Assembly: GCF_028550395.1 (NCBI RefSeq)
Contig: NZ_JAQQKW010000003.1
Location: 124,001 to 188,000 of the forward strand
Origin: Asticcacaulis currens
GTDB lineage: Bacteria; Pseudomonadota; Alphaproteobacteria; Caulobacterales; Caulobacteraceae
DNA: 64,000 nt
Direction: 5' to 3'
Shown: piece by piece, positions 36,281-48,251 of the stretch
Layout of the letters: every line of letters starts with the position of its first letter
Position numbering within the stretch: the stretch's first letter is position 1
Position numbers and translations under genes: made by a program
The notes under the pieces: model-generated
What the model was told of the DNA's origin: nothing
Seen by the model: only the letters and a program-made list of their open reading frames with translations
Databases searched by the model: none

Positions 36281-36790
36281 GTATCAACCTCTAGCTAAAA
36301 AATCTGATGAAATAACCTTACGCCATTTTTCAACTGATGTCAACAGATAATAAAATTCTTTATTGGGCATGAATCTTTTCATTTCGCTTTATCGCTTATC
36401 AAACGATCTATCGGCTTGAGTCCTGCTTGTTAATCAATGTTCCTAGGCAGGGTTCCGCTTGTAGGCAGGCTAAGCAGACGACGGAAGGGGTTAAATATCT
36501 CACGCTATCCCCTTAAGTGCCGCTCGCCATAACGAAAGGCCACTTATCAGCGGGGTCGGAATTTCACACGTTACGGATGCCGATTGTGATGGCGCTGGGT
36601 GTGCCCTTTGTCGGGCAGCCCTGACTGGGCTCCTAAGGAAAAAGAGCGGATGATTCCGGCACCCGCCCTTTCCAGCAAAAACAACCAAATGGTTATTGTC
36701 ACGATGTGACAGCCATAGGTATATCACGGCCTCAGCGGCCTGAAAATGTTACCGTTGAAATAGTCTAGAAAAAGTGGACCTTCTGACGGG
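36281..36790. other. Non-coding stretch downstream of the relaxase gene
   Basis: About 510 bases lie between the hypothetical gene and the relaxase stop. It holds two short palindromes, AACCAAATGGTT (36683-36694) and TGTCAC-GAT-GTGACA (36697-36711), side by side. The frames crossing it have no coding signal. The right part (36720-36790) could be an insertion-sequence end, but I could not confirm that. Confidence 0.4.
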
Positions 36791-38848
36791 TTAGAAGCCT
36801 ATGCTGATCCCCCTGTCCCTACCGAATGACCATTCGATGCTGCGGTTCTCGTGCATCATGCCAGTGATCTCTTTGCCGCGTTGCCGCTCCAGCACGTCAC
36901 GCCATGGGACAAGGGCGAAGTCCTTCACGCGTTCGACAACCGCGTACTGGCCGCCGTTCAGCGTGACCTTGTCTTTCAGGGTGCCGCTGTATTCCACCCA
37001 CGGGCGCATCTGCACATAGGTCTTGCCAATTGCCTGCGATAGTCGCTGACCCTCGGCCTTCAGCTCGCGCGCCGCCATCTGCTGTTCGAGATTGCGCGGA
37101 TAATAGGCCTTGCCATCCTCGTACCTGATCAGCCCCTGTTCGCTCATCCACAGTACCCTGCGGTAGATTGCGCCCGTGACCTGTTTCCCAAACCCGGTGT
37201 CCGCCAGCGGCGTCGGTTCCGGTGCGGTGAGTTCCTTATCCAGCCATGTCCATGCGTCCCGCCGCTCAAGGCTGCGCAGGGGTTCGGGGGACAGGACCTC
37301 TATATTGACCGGGTTCTGGCTGACCTTCTGCTGTTCATAGGCCAATGCCGTGTCCCGGTAGGTCTGACCGACCCTGAAACTGTAGTCGTCCTCCCATGTA
37401 ATGCCACCCATAGCGCGGCGCACGGCTTCGATGCGGCGCACATGGGTTTCGGCAAAGCGTTGGGTGGAGTTGCGGTCGTGCCTGAGATGACGCTCTACGG
37501 AATAGTAGCCGTCTTTGGCGGCGACCTCGGCTATGGTGTGATCCACCGCACGCAACTGGGCGACCTTGGGGGTCAGGCGCACAATGGCGTCCGTCGGCAC
37601 CTGCGGGGCCGTCTCGCCCTTGCCGATCTCGACCACATGGGTGTGACCGTCCACGCCGTCGATGACCAGCAGGTGGCGGTCTTCCAGTTCGTCGTACAGG
37701 CCACGGTGGGCTACCCGCCCGATGATCGGCGGCATAGGCTCGGTATGGGAAAGAGACGCCGCACGATGGGCCTCGGCATCCTGCCCCATGCCGTAGCCGG
37801 CGTCGTGGATGCGCAGCGTCTCGACCATACGACCGTCCGCACCGAGGGCCAGGTTATGACGCAGGCTGTTGATGATGTCGCCGCGCCGCCCGAGCTGGCG
37901 CAAGGCCGCCTCAAAGTCCTCGCTGACCTGCCACAGGCCGCCCTTCTCGGGCGAAGCCAGTTCCAGCGTCTCCAGATGCCTCAGACGGCCCGTGATCAGC
38001 GACTGGCGTTCAGGGCTTGGGTCTATGGCCCGCACACGGCCCTCGGCGTCCCGGCCTTCCTCAATCCATCTGTCTATCGTGGTGTAGCGGCTGGCGGTCA
38101 TCTCGTGCTGGAGGGACAGCGACACCTCCAGAGCGGTTCTCGGTCCAAGGTCAAAACCTACAATCTCGGCGGCGCGTTCTCTAACGCCTTCGGTGATGTA
38201 GTTCCGCGCGATGATCAGGTCCTTGCCTTGATCGTCCTTCCCCCTGATCAGGATGTGGGTGTGGGGGTGGCCGGTGTTGAAGTGATCCACGGCGACCCAA
38301 TCCAGTTGCGTGCCCAGATCGGTTTTCATCTGCGTCATCAGTCGGCGCGTGACGTTGCGCAGGTCTTCGTATTGCTGTCCGTCTTCGGGAGAGACTATAA
38401 AGCGGAACTGATGCCGGTCACCCTCTGAGCGCTCCAGAAAGGCCTTGCCGTCGGCCACATCGGAACGTCCGTCATACAACTCGCCGCGCTCCCCCGAACG
38501 GGTCACGCCGTCGCGCTGGACATAGCGCATATGGGCTATGGCCGCGCCCCGTCCCTTACCGGCCAGCTTGACGATCCGCGCCTTGACCATGACGCGGCGG
38601 CGGCCAAAGCCACAATCCTTCACACCCACCCCCGCACCGGCACGCGAGGCCAGAACCGCCCCGGCTCCGCTGCCGCGTCCGATACGCTCGCCGGTGAAGC
38701 CGGAGGCCTTCCCGGACACCGCACGACCGCCGCGCGCGAGGTTGGCGGCCTTGACCACCCGGTTACGAAAGTCCCTGCCCAGAGACATGGCCTTGCCGTC
38801 GCGGCCTATGCGGCCCGGTCTCAGTTCAAACCTGTCGTCGCGGTCCAT
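36791..38848 (-). CDS. Relaxase/mobilisation nuclease with DUF3363 domain
   Basis: The 685-residue protein has a basic, Arg/Gly-rich N-terminus and then a VirD2/TraI-type relaxase domain. Its metal-binding HUH-like motif is DHFNTGHPHTHILIRG near residue 193, with HMRYVQRDGVTRSG upstream. The DUF3363 half follows (GYYSVERHLRHDRNSTQRFA; AIYRRVLWMSEQGL), ending in the usual WSFGRDRGISIGF, so the gene looks full length. Relaxases nick oriT and lead the strand into a recipient. No coupling protein, signal peptidase or mating-pore genes are present in the island. Transfer would need help from another element. Confidence 0.9.
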   Translation of the reverse strand: MDRDDRFELRPGRIGRDGKAMSLGRDFRNRVVKAANLARGGRAVSGKASGFTGERIGRGSGAGAVLASRAGAGVGVKDCGFGRRRVMVKARIVKLAGKGRGAAIAHMRYVQRDGVTRSGERGELYDGRSDVADGKAFLERSEGDRHQFRFIVSPEDGQQYEDLRNVTRRLMTQMKTDLGTQLDWVAVDHFNTGHPHTHILIRGKDDQGKDLIIARNYITEGVRERAAEIVGFDLGPRTALEVSLSLQHEMTASRYTTIDRWIEEGRDAEGRVRAIDPSPERQSLITGRLRHLETLELASPEKGGLWQVSEDFEAALRQLGRRGDIINSLRHNLALGADGRMVETLRIHDAGYGMGQDAEAHRAASLSHTEPMPPIIGRVAHRGLYDELEDRHLLVIDGVDGHTHVVEIGKGETAPQVPTDAIVRLTPKVAQLRAVDHTIAEVAAKDGYYSVERHLRHDRNSTQRFAETHVRRIEAVRRAMGGITWEDDYSFRVGQTYRDTALAYEQQKVSQNPVNIEVLSPEPLRSLERRDAWTWLDKELTAPEPTPLADTGFGKQVTGAIYRRVLWMSEQGLIRYEDGKAYYPRNLEQQMAARELKAEGQRLSQAIGKTYVQMRPWVEYSGTLKDKVTLNGGQYAVVERVKDFALVPWRDVLERQRGKEITGMMHENRSIEWSFGRDRGISIGF

Positions 38849-38911
38849 AATCCGCCTCCGGTAAACCCCGTTTCCCTCTCAAAGGATTGGATTTGTCCCG
38901 GCGGATTCAAG

Positions 38912-38950
38912 AGCGCCACAATGGCGCTACGAAATGCAAAATGGCGCTAC
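38912..38950. promoter_or_regulatory. Palindrome and direct repeats upstream of the relaxase gene (candidate operator or oriT)
   Basis: AGCGCCA-CAA-TGGCGCT (38912-38928) is followed by a second ATGGCGCTAC at 38941-38950, exactly 20 bases after the first at 38921-38930. It lies 64 bases upstream of the relaxase ATG. Helically phased repeats of this kind suit a dimeric repressor or the relaxosome. No nic site can be named. Confidence 0.45.
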
Positions 38951-39130
38951 CTGCGCCTCACGAAAACAGATGTGCAGACAGAGACTTATGCCGCCCATGA
39001 GGCGCATAAGGCTCTACTTCTTTGATCTTGCTCTCAACCCCAAACCCTCAAAAAAGTGCACGAAAACAGACGATTTCTGACGAAGAGAAAGAGGGCACCC
39101 AGACGCGAGGGCAAACTCGGCTGACACTGC

Positions 39131-39437
39131 CTAATGCCAAGGCTCACAGGCCGCCCCATCATCGTCACCATCCATTTCCGGACGGTATCCGGGTTCCCAT
39201 CTGTAGATTGCGTAGCTGCACCAGCCGCGCGTGCATGGGAACAGTCCGCGTAATAGACCGGCTTGTTCTCAACGAGACGGACAAGCCGTGGATAGTTCAG
39301 GTAGGCGAGGAAACCCAAGAACACCAGTGCCATCAAAGATGGGCAGGCTCATCAGAATCCCAAAACCGTCGCGCCCGACGACGGGGACGGTAACTTTGGT
39401 TGCCACGATATTTGGGATAGTTTCGATAACCTGCCAT
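39131..39437 (-). pseudogene. Frameshifted Excalibur calcium-binding-domain protein
   Basis: Three reading frames together spell one plausible protein. From ATG 39437 comes a basic N-terminus (MAGYRNYPKYRGNQSYRPR). After a stop at about 39335, the frame from 39333 gives a membrane helix (MALVFLGFLAYLNYP) and the first half of an Excalibur domain (YYADCSHARAAGAA). After the five bases at 39209-39213, a third frame gives the second half (IYRWEPGYRPEMDGDDDGAA then CE) to TAG 39131. An intact Excalibur domain has Cys...Cys and DxDxDG in a single frame. Either the gene is dead or there are sequencing errors. Confidence 0.6.
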
Positions 39438-39598
39438 GCGGCGAAAATACAACCATACGTCTAACAAACGCTTTTTAGGCACGGTTAACGAGGGGGGCCG
39501 AAACACCAGAAAGCGCCTTATTCGTCAAATGCGGACGACTGCGGACAGGGAGTCGATGCTGCCAAAAGCCGAAAACTATCCGTAATTGATCCGTGGAC

Positions 39599-40567
39599 AT
39601 GGCATTGCAGGGCGAGTCAGCGACACTTATAGATAGAGAGACGCTACCGGAACCCGACATGCTGCCTGACGCCCTTGATCATCTGCCGGACACCAAACGC
39701 CGCGAGCTTGAGCACGTGGTGAAGGTGCTGTTCGACAACTTCGAGGCCGCGACACAGACGAAACTGTCGGAAAAGCGCAAGGGCGGACGCATCCTCAAAA
39801 TCATCCTGTTCGGCTCGTATGCGCGGGGGGACTGGGTGGAAGATCATCTGTCCGGCTATCGCTCCGACTACGATCTTCTGGTGGTCGTCAACAGCCAGGA
39901 ATTTACCGACCTGCAGGAATACTGGAGCGCGGCGGACGATCGGTTTGTGCGGGAATACACCCTTACGCATGACTTGAAGACGCCCGTGAGTTTCATCGTG
40001 CACAGCCTTGCCGACGTGAACGATCAGCTCGCCCGTGGCCGCCCGTTCTTCTCGGACATCGTCAAGGATGGCCTTATGCTTTACGAGGCTGAGGGCCATC
40101 CGCTGGCCAAGCCCAAGGCGCTGACGCCGGAGGAGATCAAAGCTGAGGCAAAGGCGTATTACGAGCAGTGGATGGATAGGGCTGTTAAGTTTCAGGCTGG
40201 CGCGCAATTCTACCTCGATATGCCTGACGCCAAGCTTGCGGCGTTCAACCTTCACCAGTCGGCAGAAGCTTTATACCACTGCGCTTTACTAACCCTCACA
40301 CTGTATAGTCCAAAATCTCACCGGCTGACATTTCTGCGGTCCCAAGCCGAAGGGCTGGATGTGAGCCTCCGGACCGTCTGGCCTGATGACAAGTTCGCCC
40401 GTCGCAGCTTTGCCAAGCTACAACGCGCCTATGTAGAGGCACGATATTCTGCCGGTTACGAAATCACCCCCGACGAGCTGACATGGCTGACATCTCGCGT
40501 CGAACACCTCGCCAAAACTGTTTACGCGTTATGTGAGCATAGTTTAAGAGCCTACAAGGCTCTCTGA
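39599..40567 (+). CDS. Fused nucleotidyltransferase (MNT) and HEPN domain protein
   Basis: The protein is about 322 residues. The start is uncertain: ATG 39599, GTG 39593 or ATG 39659. The nucleotidyltransferase motif IILFGSYARGDW followed by DYDLLVVVNS lies near residues 60-100 and has the GS...DxD catalytic pattern. The C-terminal part (about 180-320) is helical and fits a HEPN domain (FNLHQSAEALYHCALLTLTL; SRVEHLAKTVYALCEHS). Separate MNT and HEPN proteins form toxin-antitoxin pairs in which MNT modifies and silences the HEPN RNase. Here both sit in one chain. Confidence 0.8.
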   Translation: MALQGESATLIDRETLPEPDMLPDALDHLPDTKRRELEHVVKVLFDNFEAATQTKLSEKRKGGRILKIILFGSYARGDWVEDHLSGYRSDYDLLVVVNSQEFTDLQEYWSAADDRFVREYTLTHDLKTPVSFIVHSLADVNDQLARGRPFFSDIVKDGLMLYEAEGHPLAKPKALTPEEIKAEAKAYYEQWMDRAVKFQAGAQFYLDMPDAKLAAFNLHQSAEALYHCALLTLTLYSPKSHRLTFLRSQAEGLDVSLRTVWPDDKFARRSFAKLQRAYVEARYSAGYEITPDELTWLTSRVEHLAKTVYALCEHSLRAYKAL

Positions 40568-40716
40568 CATCCCGTACGCTTTCTATATCGACGCCTATCC
40601 GTGGGGCTTCAGCTAAGTCTTATGGGTGCGAACGCCAAACTACCGGGCGTTTCGATGATGGAATGTAACAGTTAGACTTTCTTAGGAACATAGCGCCGAA
40701 AGAATTTGAATCACAA

Positions 40717-41772
40717 TTACTCATGATCAGCCAAGACCCATATTCGCTTTAGCGGCAAATCAGCCTGAACCTCTTCCGACAAGTGCTCGTAGCTTTGCTG
40801 CACCGCCTTGACGATTTCGCCTGCATCCCAAATTCTGATCTCGAAAAACAATCGTTGCGCTTCCTTGGCGAGCGCTTTCGTCACGCCGCCCCAAGCCACC
40901 AGAAGGCCTTGCTCGGCTGAAAATTGCCTCATTACGCCTTGGAGTTCCCTTAGAACAGAGACATCGACAGCAGCATCCTGGGATTTCACCTGGACCACCA
41001 GTCTTGGTTCGTCAAAACCTAGTGGGCCTTTCCCGGCGACAATATCAACGCCACCGTCGGCGCCAGGTGGCGAAACCACCACTTTATAGCCCTGAGTTTC
41101 AAGAACCGCCCCCACTAAGGTCGAAAGTCTATGACCTTTAAAAACCGTGGCGATTTTCATCCGGATAGCGTCATCGGCCACTTCCATCAAATCGACAGCG
41201 GCGGACGTATCATCTGCTGTAATCACACCCTCTTTCGCATCTTTCACACCCTTGCCTTCGCCGACACTTGCGACATTTCTACTGGAGATCGCTGGGTCAA
41301 TCTTTCCATTGAGGACCGCAGCGATCCTCGTTTCGGCATCATTGCGATGAATACGGCAAACGGTCAGAAATGCTCCAAAAGAATAAAGGAGGTCCTGAGC
41401 GAAGGCGCTACGTGGAACCTCTTTGGCCCATTCAACCAGTCTAGTATGGTGCGCGTCATTAAGGTCCGTTCGGTAATGGTAAGGACCGGTCACACGCCCT
41501 AAGGCGATTGCCGCACGCGACTTCAACGGCATTACAATAATGTCGTCTTTTGCCATCATGTGGGCGAATGGCCATAACTGGCTTTCCCAGTTCGAAAGCG
41601 TTTTCCCTTTTTCATCCGGATAGGTGGAGGCAAGGGCAGTATTTAGGTCATCCCGTGTCCGCAATTTTGAGAGATCGGGCATGTCATCCCAGCCGATAAC
41701 TGCCAAACCGCTCTCGAGGGCCAGTGTCTCTCGCTCACCATATTTTCCAGATCGCACAAGCCAGACCGTCAT
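40717..41772 (-). CDS. Mrr-like restriction endonuclease
   Basis: The 351-residue protein has an N-terminal domain common to Mrr-type enzymes (MTVWLVRSGKYGERETLALE and SGLAVIGWDDMPDLSKL), which likely reads DNA or its modification. The C-terminal PD-(D/E)xK nuclease domain has TLVGAVLETQGYKVVVSPPG, GADGGVDIVAG near 240, and LVVQVKS near 260. The D...QxK catalytic set is visible. It starts 50 bases after the helicase gene on the same strand and is probably the last gene of a four-gene operon. Mrr enzymes usually cut methylated DNA. Confidence 0.85.
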   Translation of the reverse strand: MTVWLVRSGKYGERETLALESGLAVIGWDDMPDLSKLRTRDDLNTALASTYPDEKGKTLSNWESQLWPFAHMMAKDDIIVMPLKSRAAIALGRVTGPYHYRTDLNDAHHTRLVEWAKEVPRSAFAQDLLYSFGAFLTVCRIHRNDAETRIAAVLNGKIDPAISSRNVASVGEGKGVKDAKEGVITADDTSAAVDLMEVADDAIRMKIATVFKGHRLSTLVGAVLETQGYKVVVSPPGADGGVDIVAGKGPLGFDEPRLVVQVKSQDAAVDVSVLRELQGVMRQFSAEQGLLVAWGGVTKALAKEAQRLFFEIRIWDAGEIVKAVQQSYEHLSEEVQADLPLKRIWVLADHE

Positions 41773-41822
41773 CTATCGTTATCCCAGTTCAAATTTGAAA
41801 TTTGGATCATCCCGTTCCCCGA

Positions 41823-44349
<2,527 letters not shown>

Positions 44350-44357
<8 letters not shown>

Positions 44358-46002
44358 CGTCGCTTTCTTCCAACGATGTAACAACCAGTGCATCGTCTCC
44401 CGATCCCATGGGACGGACGATCTTTTCTACAAACGCAATCTCTTCATCCGACAAGCCATAACGTTCATACAGGTCTGCATCGGTCCATGTCCGTGTCCAG
44501 TCTTGGGTTGGGACAAACGTATAAACTTTGCGCGTAGTGTCTTGGGACGGTTTATGTAACAGGATCAAAAGTCGGGTAAGGCGACAGTGCAAATACGACA
44601 GAGCGCTCTCGGCCTCTTCCTGTGTGGCAAAGGGGCCAATACACAAATATGTTTCAGAAGATATTGTTCCGGGACCGCCTACAAAAGGCGTACTTATAAT
44701 TCTGTGAGGATAGGTGTCTCTATTTCCCGTACCGGGCGCCGCCCGACCGATGTAAATTTTCCAGCAATCAATTAACTCTCGACCGGTGCTAATCTCATCT
44801 CTTGCGATATAACCAGTTCCGCCATTTTGATACACTAGAAGATCGCCCTCGACTTCAGTGTTCCGCCCTCTAAAGTAAGTGCGTATCCCAAATGGCCTTA
44901 GAGAACTCACTAATCGATCAAAACGACCGCCCTCGGAAAGCGATAGAGATCGATCTTGACCTGTTTCACGAGCAATAACTTTGCGAAGAATTGATACGCC
45001 TTCATTAAAGCGAATGAATATGTCAGCACCGTCTTGCTGCAAGGGACGCGTTGCGACCGAAACCGGCCAATCTTTAAAGTGAGTCGAGACTCGGCATGGA
45101 CCGCTATTGCCACTTTCCCAGAGGAAATAGCAAACACCTCCTTTGAGGCCAACTCCAGGAAACACGTCTGCTGCGCTGAGATAATCGTCAATTGAACGCA
45201 ACTGGCTGTCGCTCAGCATGGACTCGCGAAACTCATCGAGGCCTTTGCCGCCTGCGAACCACCTCGATGGAATGACCATTGTTAAGTAGCGCGGCTCTAA
45301 CTTCTTCGCCTGCTCAACAAACAGATGATAAATCGGCGCCGCGCTGGTGCCGTAACCACCGTCGTCTAACTGATAAGGCGGATTGCCGATGATCACGTCG
45401 AATTGCATTTTGTCTCCAAACATCCCGGAGATACGGGATTTGATGTCATCGGTATGAATGAACGCATAAGCGTGGGTTTCGAGCTTTTCACCTCGATCAA
45501 GGGTTCGTTGGCTCGCACTACAAAATCGGCATTTGCCATCTTCCCAATTATGTTCCGTGCGCTCAAACCAGATATTGCCGTCATCGCTGGCAAAGCTCCT
45601 GGCGACGGAATGTTCGCCGGTGGCAAACTTGGAACAATAGAGGCTTCGCCGCGCCAGCAGGCTGGTCAAACGGGTGATGCCGATACCGAACAGTTGCTTC
45701 GTCAGGATATGATCGACTCGGGTTTGCAGGTCGGGAATTTCGGCCTCCAGCCCCTTGATCAGGCGACTAGCGATTTCGCGCAGGAACACGCCTGACTTGG
45801 TGCACGGGTCGAGAAAGCGCACGGAACTGTTGGCCCACAGGCTTTGGCCACCGTTTTGCGCCGCCCATGCTTCGCCCAGCGTGTCGAGCATCCGCCTGGC
45901 GAAGTCCGGCGGTGTAAACACCTCATCGTTCGACAAATTGGCAATACAGGTCAGCACATCGGGATTGCGGCCCCTCAAGGCGAAACTGGCCTGATCGGTC
46001 AT
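44350..46002 (-). CDS. Eco57I-type adenine DNA methyltransferase
   Basis: The 550-residue protein has SAM-binding motif [17 protein letters not shown] near residue 62 and catalytic motif [14 protein letters not shown] near 203. Preceding these is [14 protein letters not shown], as in Eco57I-family enzymes. Between them are two CxxC-like pairs (KCRFCSASQ) that may bind zinc. The C-terminal part (about 330-550) is likely the target-recognition region. Its ATG overlaps the stop of the upstream short methylase gene (ATGA), and its own stop overlaps the helicase start, so three genes are translationally coupled. Confidence 0.87.
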
Positions 46003-46649
46003 GCGGCCTCCCCAGACGCATCGCCCGCACCGGCCAATTCTCGCACTGTCATCGGCGGATAGGCGGTGGCAGGCTTGAAGATTTCATGCTTCCCAAGATG
46101 GGCGAACAGCGAGCCTTCGGCGCTGAAACTGGCCATCCCAGTCAACACATCCAAACGGAAATCGCGCCGCTGAAACTTGCCCTTCCCCAGATACCCCCAT
46201 TCGACGACCAATATGGGCTTTGCGTCCATATCCTTCATCGTCATGGCGTCCCCGTGAATGAGGTTTTGAGACAAGACAAAAGAGGCGGCGCGATAAAAAT
46301 CGTCGCCTTCATCGAGGTTCAAATAGTCTGCGAACACCGCAAGCATATTGGCGCGGCATTCCGCGATATTGTCAGCCAGAAGCTCAATGCCATAGGTGCA
46401 CATCAGGCCCAGAAGGGCATAATGTTGTTTCTCAAATTCTGACTTACTGAACTTGGCTTCGACGGCGGCCAGTTTGCGTTTCAGAATTGGCACTAAGAAA
46501 TTGCCGCTACCACAAGCCGGTTCCAAGAAGCGCGAGTCAATGCGCTCGCTCTCTCCCTTAACTAGGTCCAGCATCTGTTCGACCAGCCAAGGCGGGGTAA
46601 AGACCTCACCGTGATCTGCAACTCGCTTTTTTGACTTAATGAGACTCAT
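45999..46649 (-). CDS. Short N6 DNA methylase-like protein lacking motif IV
   Basis: The 216-residue protein has [18 protein letters not shown] and SAM motif [17 protein letters not shown] near residue 45, then the helical [20 protein letters not shown] region. It stops before any NPPY/DPPY catalytic motif, and none is visible in its C-terminal half. It is probably a partner or degenerate copy that works with the full methylase encoded next (4-base overlap). It is the first gene of the operon. The alternative, a split of one ancestral methylase, is possible because each protein carries its own motif I. Confidence 0.82.
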   Translation of the reverse strand: MSLIKSKKRVADHGEVFTPPWLVEQMLDLVKGESERIDSRFLEPACGSGNFLVPILKRKLAAVEAKFSKSEFEKQHYALLGLMCTYGIELLADNIAECRANMLAVFADYLNLDEGDDFYRAASFVLSQNLIHGDAMTMKDMDAKPILVVEWGYLGKGKFQRRDFRLDVLTGMASFSAEGSLFAHLGKHEIFKPATAYPPMTVRELAGAGDASGEAA

Positions 46650-46844
46650 GCTGAAATGGATATAGGGTGTCCGAGATTGAGTCTACACGCACAGGATGGA
46701 TTGCTGGCCGCCCCCTCAATTCCGACAGGCTTGAGGTCGTCAGCATTGATGAGAGCATGCCATAATGCTTCATCAGTAATCAGCATTATATCGACAATGT
46801 CAGACAAATGCAATGCGGGAGTAATTGACTCGTATTTCCATTAT

Positions 46845-48062
46845 TTAGCCTCTTCGAACTTTATCCAAGGCAATATCATCTGACCAAAGGTAGAATGCGT
46901 ACAGACTCAATAGAACCCCAATCACGACGGCACTGGCACGATATTCAAGGGGTACAATATAGCCAGCGATCAAATCAGACGTCAGTGTGCTAGTCGAAAA
47001 GGCGGCCCAGGCAAACAAGCCACTAGACAGCGCGACAGATACAATCGCTAGCAGGCTTCGCCTTATAGACTTTCGATACCTAACCGCGACCGAAATTAAT
47101 GGGCCGTATGGGTAGTCTTTTCGCTCGTCTTTCTCATGAGAACCGGTTTCAATTTTAAAGACGGCCTCTTGGTAAGACAGGCTCGAGGTGGCCGGAATAG
47201 TGATGGAGACCGTTTCTTCGCCGAAAGACCTCGACCAGAAGGAACTTGTCAATAAATCCGAAGTTACTTTTGGAGTGCTATCTACGGTAATTTTCCGTAT
47301 TCTATAATCTTTTCCCTGTTCCTGCTTGCCTCGGCAAAATTGTATGTGGAATGAAATTTGGGATTGGTCCAAGACATTTAGGTAACTATACTTACGGTTA
47401 CCCAAATCTCCCACGTTCGCAACCAATGGCTTCGCTTTCACCGTGATCATGGGCCAGGCAGACTTCGTGCGAGCTGTAATTGAATATATTCTCCAAAATG
47501 TATCTTTATTAAATTGACTGGAATCTTTAGACAACGCATCTACCACTTGAGAAAAAGCTGTGTCGTCAGCCTTAGTCTCGAACAATGCATTTATTGACGT
47601 GTCTGGATACACACTAATGTAGGTTTTCCGCGGAAGAGCGTCGAGCTTCCGAAGCGCTTCAACCACATTCCCTGCCGTGGTGCGCTCGGGATCGTAGGGA
47701 TAACCGAATAACTCTAAATCGATGTAGTATCTCGGCTTTCCGTTGTGATTAACTTGACGAACAGCAATAACATTGGCTAAACGTGTAAGTGTTTGAAAAG
47801 TGGGAGACACCAAAGTTTCGTCACTTATTACTTCTTCTCCTTTTTGATAAGCGTCGGGCTGGATATATGCCAATACCGCGCGCACCTTGTATTTAGGGTC
47901 TACAAGCGCTCTTAGAATCTGCTGCGCCGCCTCAGAAATGTGCCGCGCGCTGTAATCGTAGGTAACGACATGCCCCTTTGGCAAAGCTAGTATTTTATGT
48001 ACGTCATTGTAATATTCGGGAAGCGTTGACGTATCAAATATGATCAAATCTTGAATCGACAT
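46845..48062 (-). CDS. Unknown protein with two C-terminal membrane helices
   Basis: ATG 48062 has GGGGGAGAAG directly upstream with 5-6 bases spacing. The 405-residue product has a soluble N-terminal region (MSIQDLIIFDTSTLPEYYND; VRAVLAYIQPDAYQKGEE; YIDLELFGYPYDPERTTAG) that I do not recognise. A beta-rich middle follows, then two membrane helices at about 336-355 and 375-394, ending in a charged tail. It is transcribed divergently from the ASCH/DruA-like pair, 190 bases away, and is A/T-rich. By layout it could be a membrane effector of that cluster; this is inference only. Confidence 0.7.
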   Translation of the reverse strand: MSIQDLIIFDTSTLPEYYNDVHKILALPKGHVVTYDYSARHISEAAQQILRALVDPKYKVRAVLAYIQPDAYQKGEEVISDETLVSPTFQTLTRLANVIAVRQVNHNGKPRYYIDLELFGYPYDPERTTAGNVVEALRKLDALPRKTYISVYPDTSINALFETKADDTAFSQVVDALSKDSSQFNKDTFWRIYSITARTKSAWPMITVKAKPLVANVGDLGNRKYSYLNVLDQSQISFHIQFCRGKQEQGKDYRIRKITVDSTPKVTSDLLTSSFWSRSFGEETVSITIPATSSLSYQEAVFKIETGSHEKDERKDYPYGPLISVAVRYRKSIRRSLLAIVSVALSSGLFAWAAFSTSTLTSDLIAGYIVPLEYRASAVVIGVLLSLYAFYLWSDDIALDKVRRG

Positions 48063-48251
48063 GAACTTCTCCCCCAGAAAATAGCAGCACATCCCGCGCA
48101 CCATAACGCCAGAACGTAGCCAAAGCAGGTAATCAGCTCCGGATCACAGAGGTAAAACCAAAGAGCGTGCAATTCGCCGGTAACGTATGGCAAAGTGGTT
48201 CTAAAATGCGCACTTCCACCGTATGATATCCCTCGAATGTAGGATTCGCCA

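Noticed and set aside
36500-36727. 75-codon minus-strand frame and possible insertion-sequence end
   Set aside because: No binding site or family match; the sequence resembled an IS21-type end to me but I could not define inverted repeats or transposase remnants.
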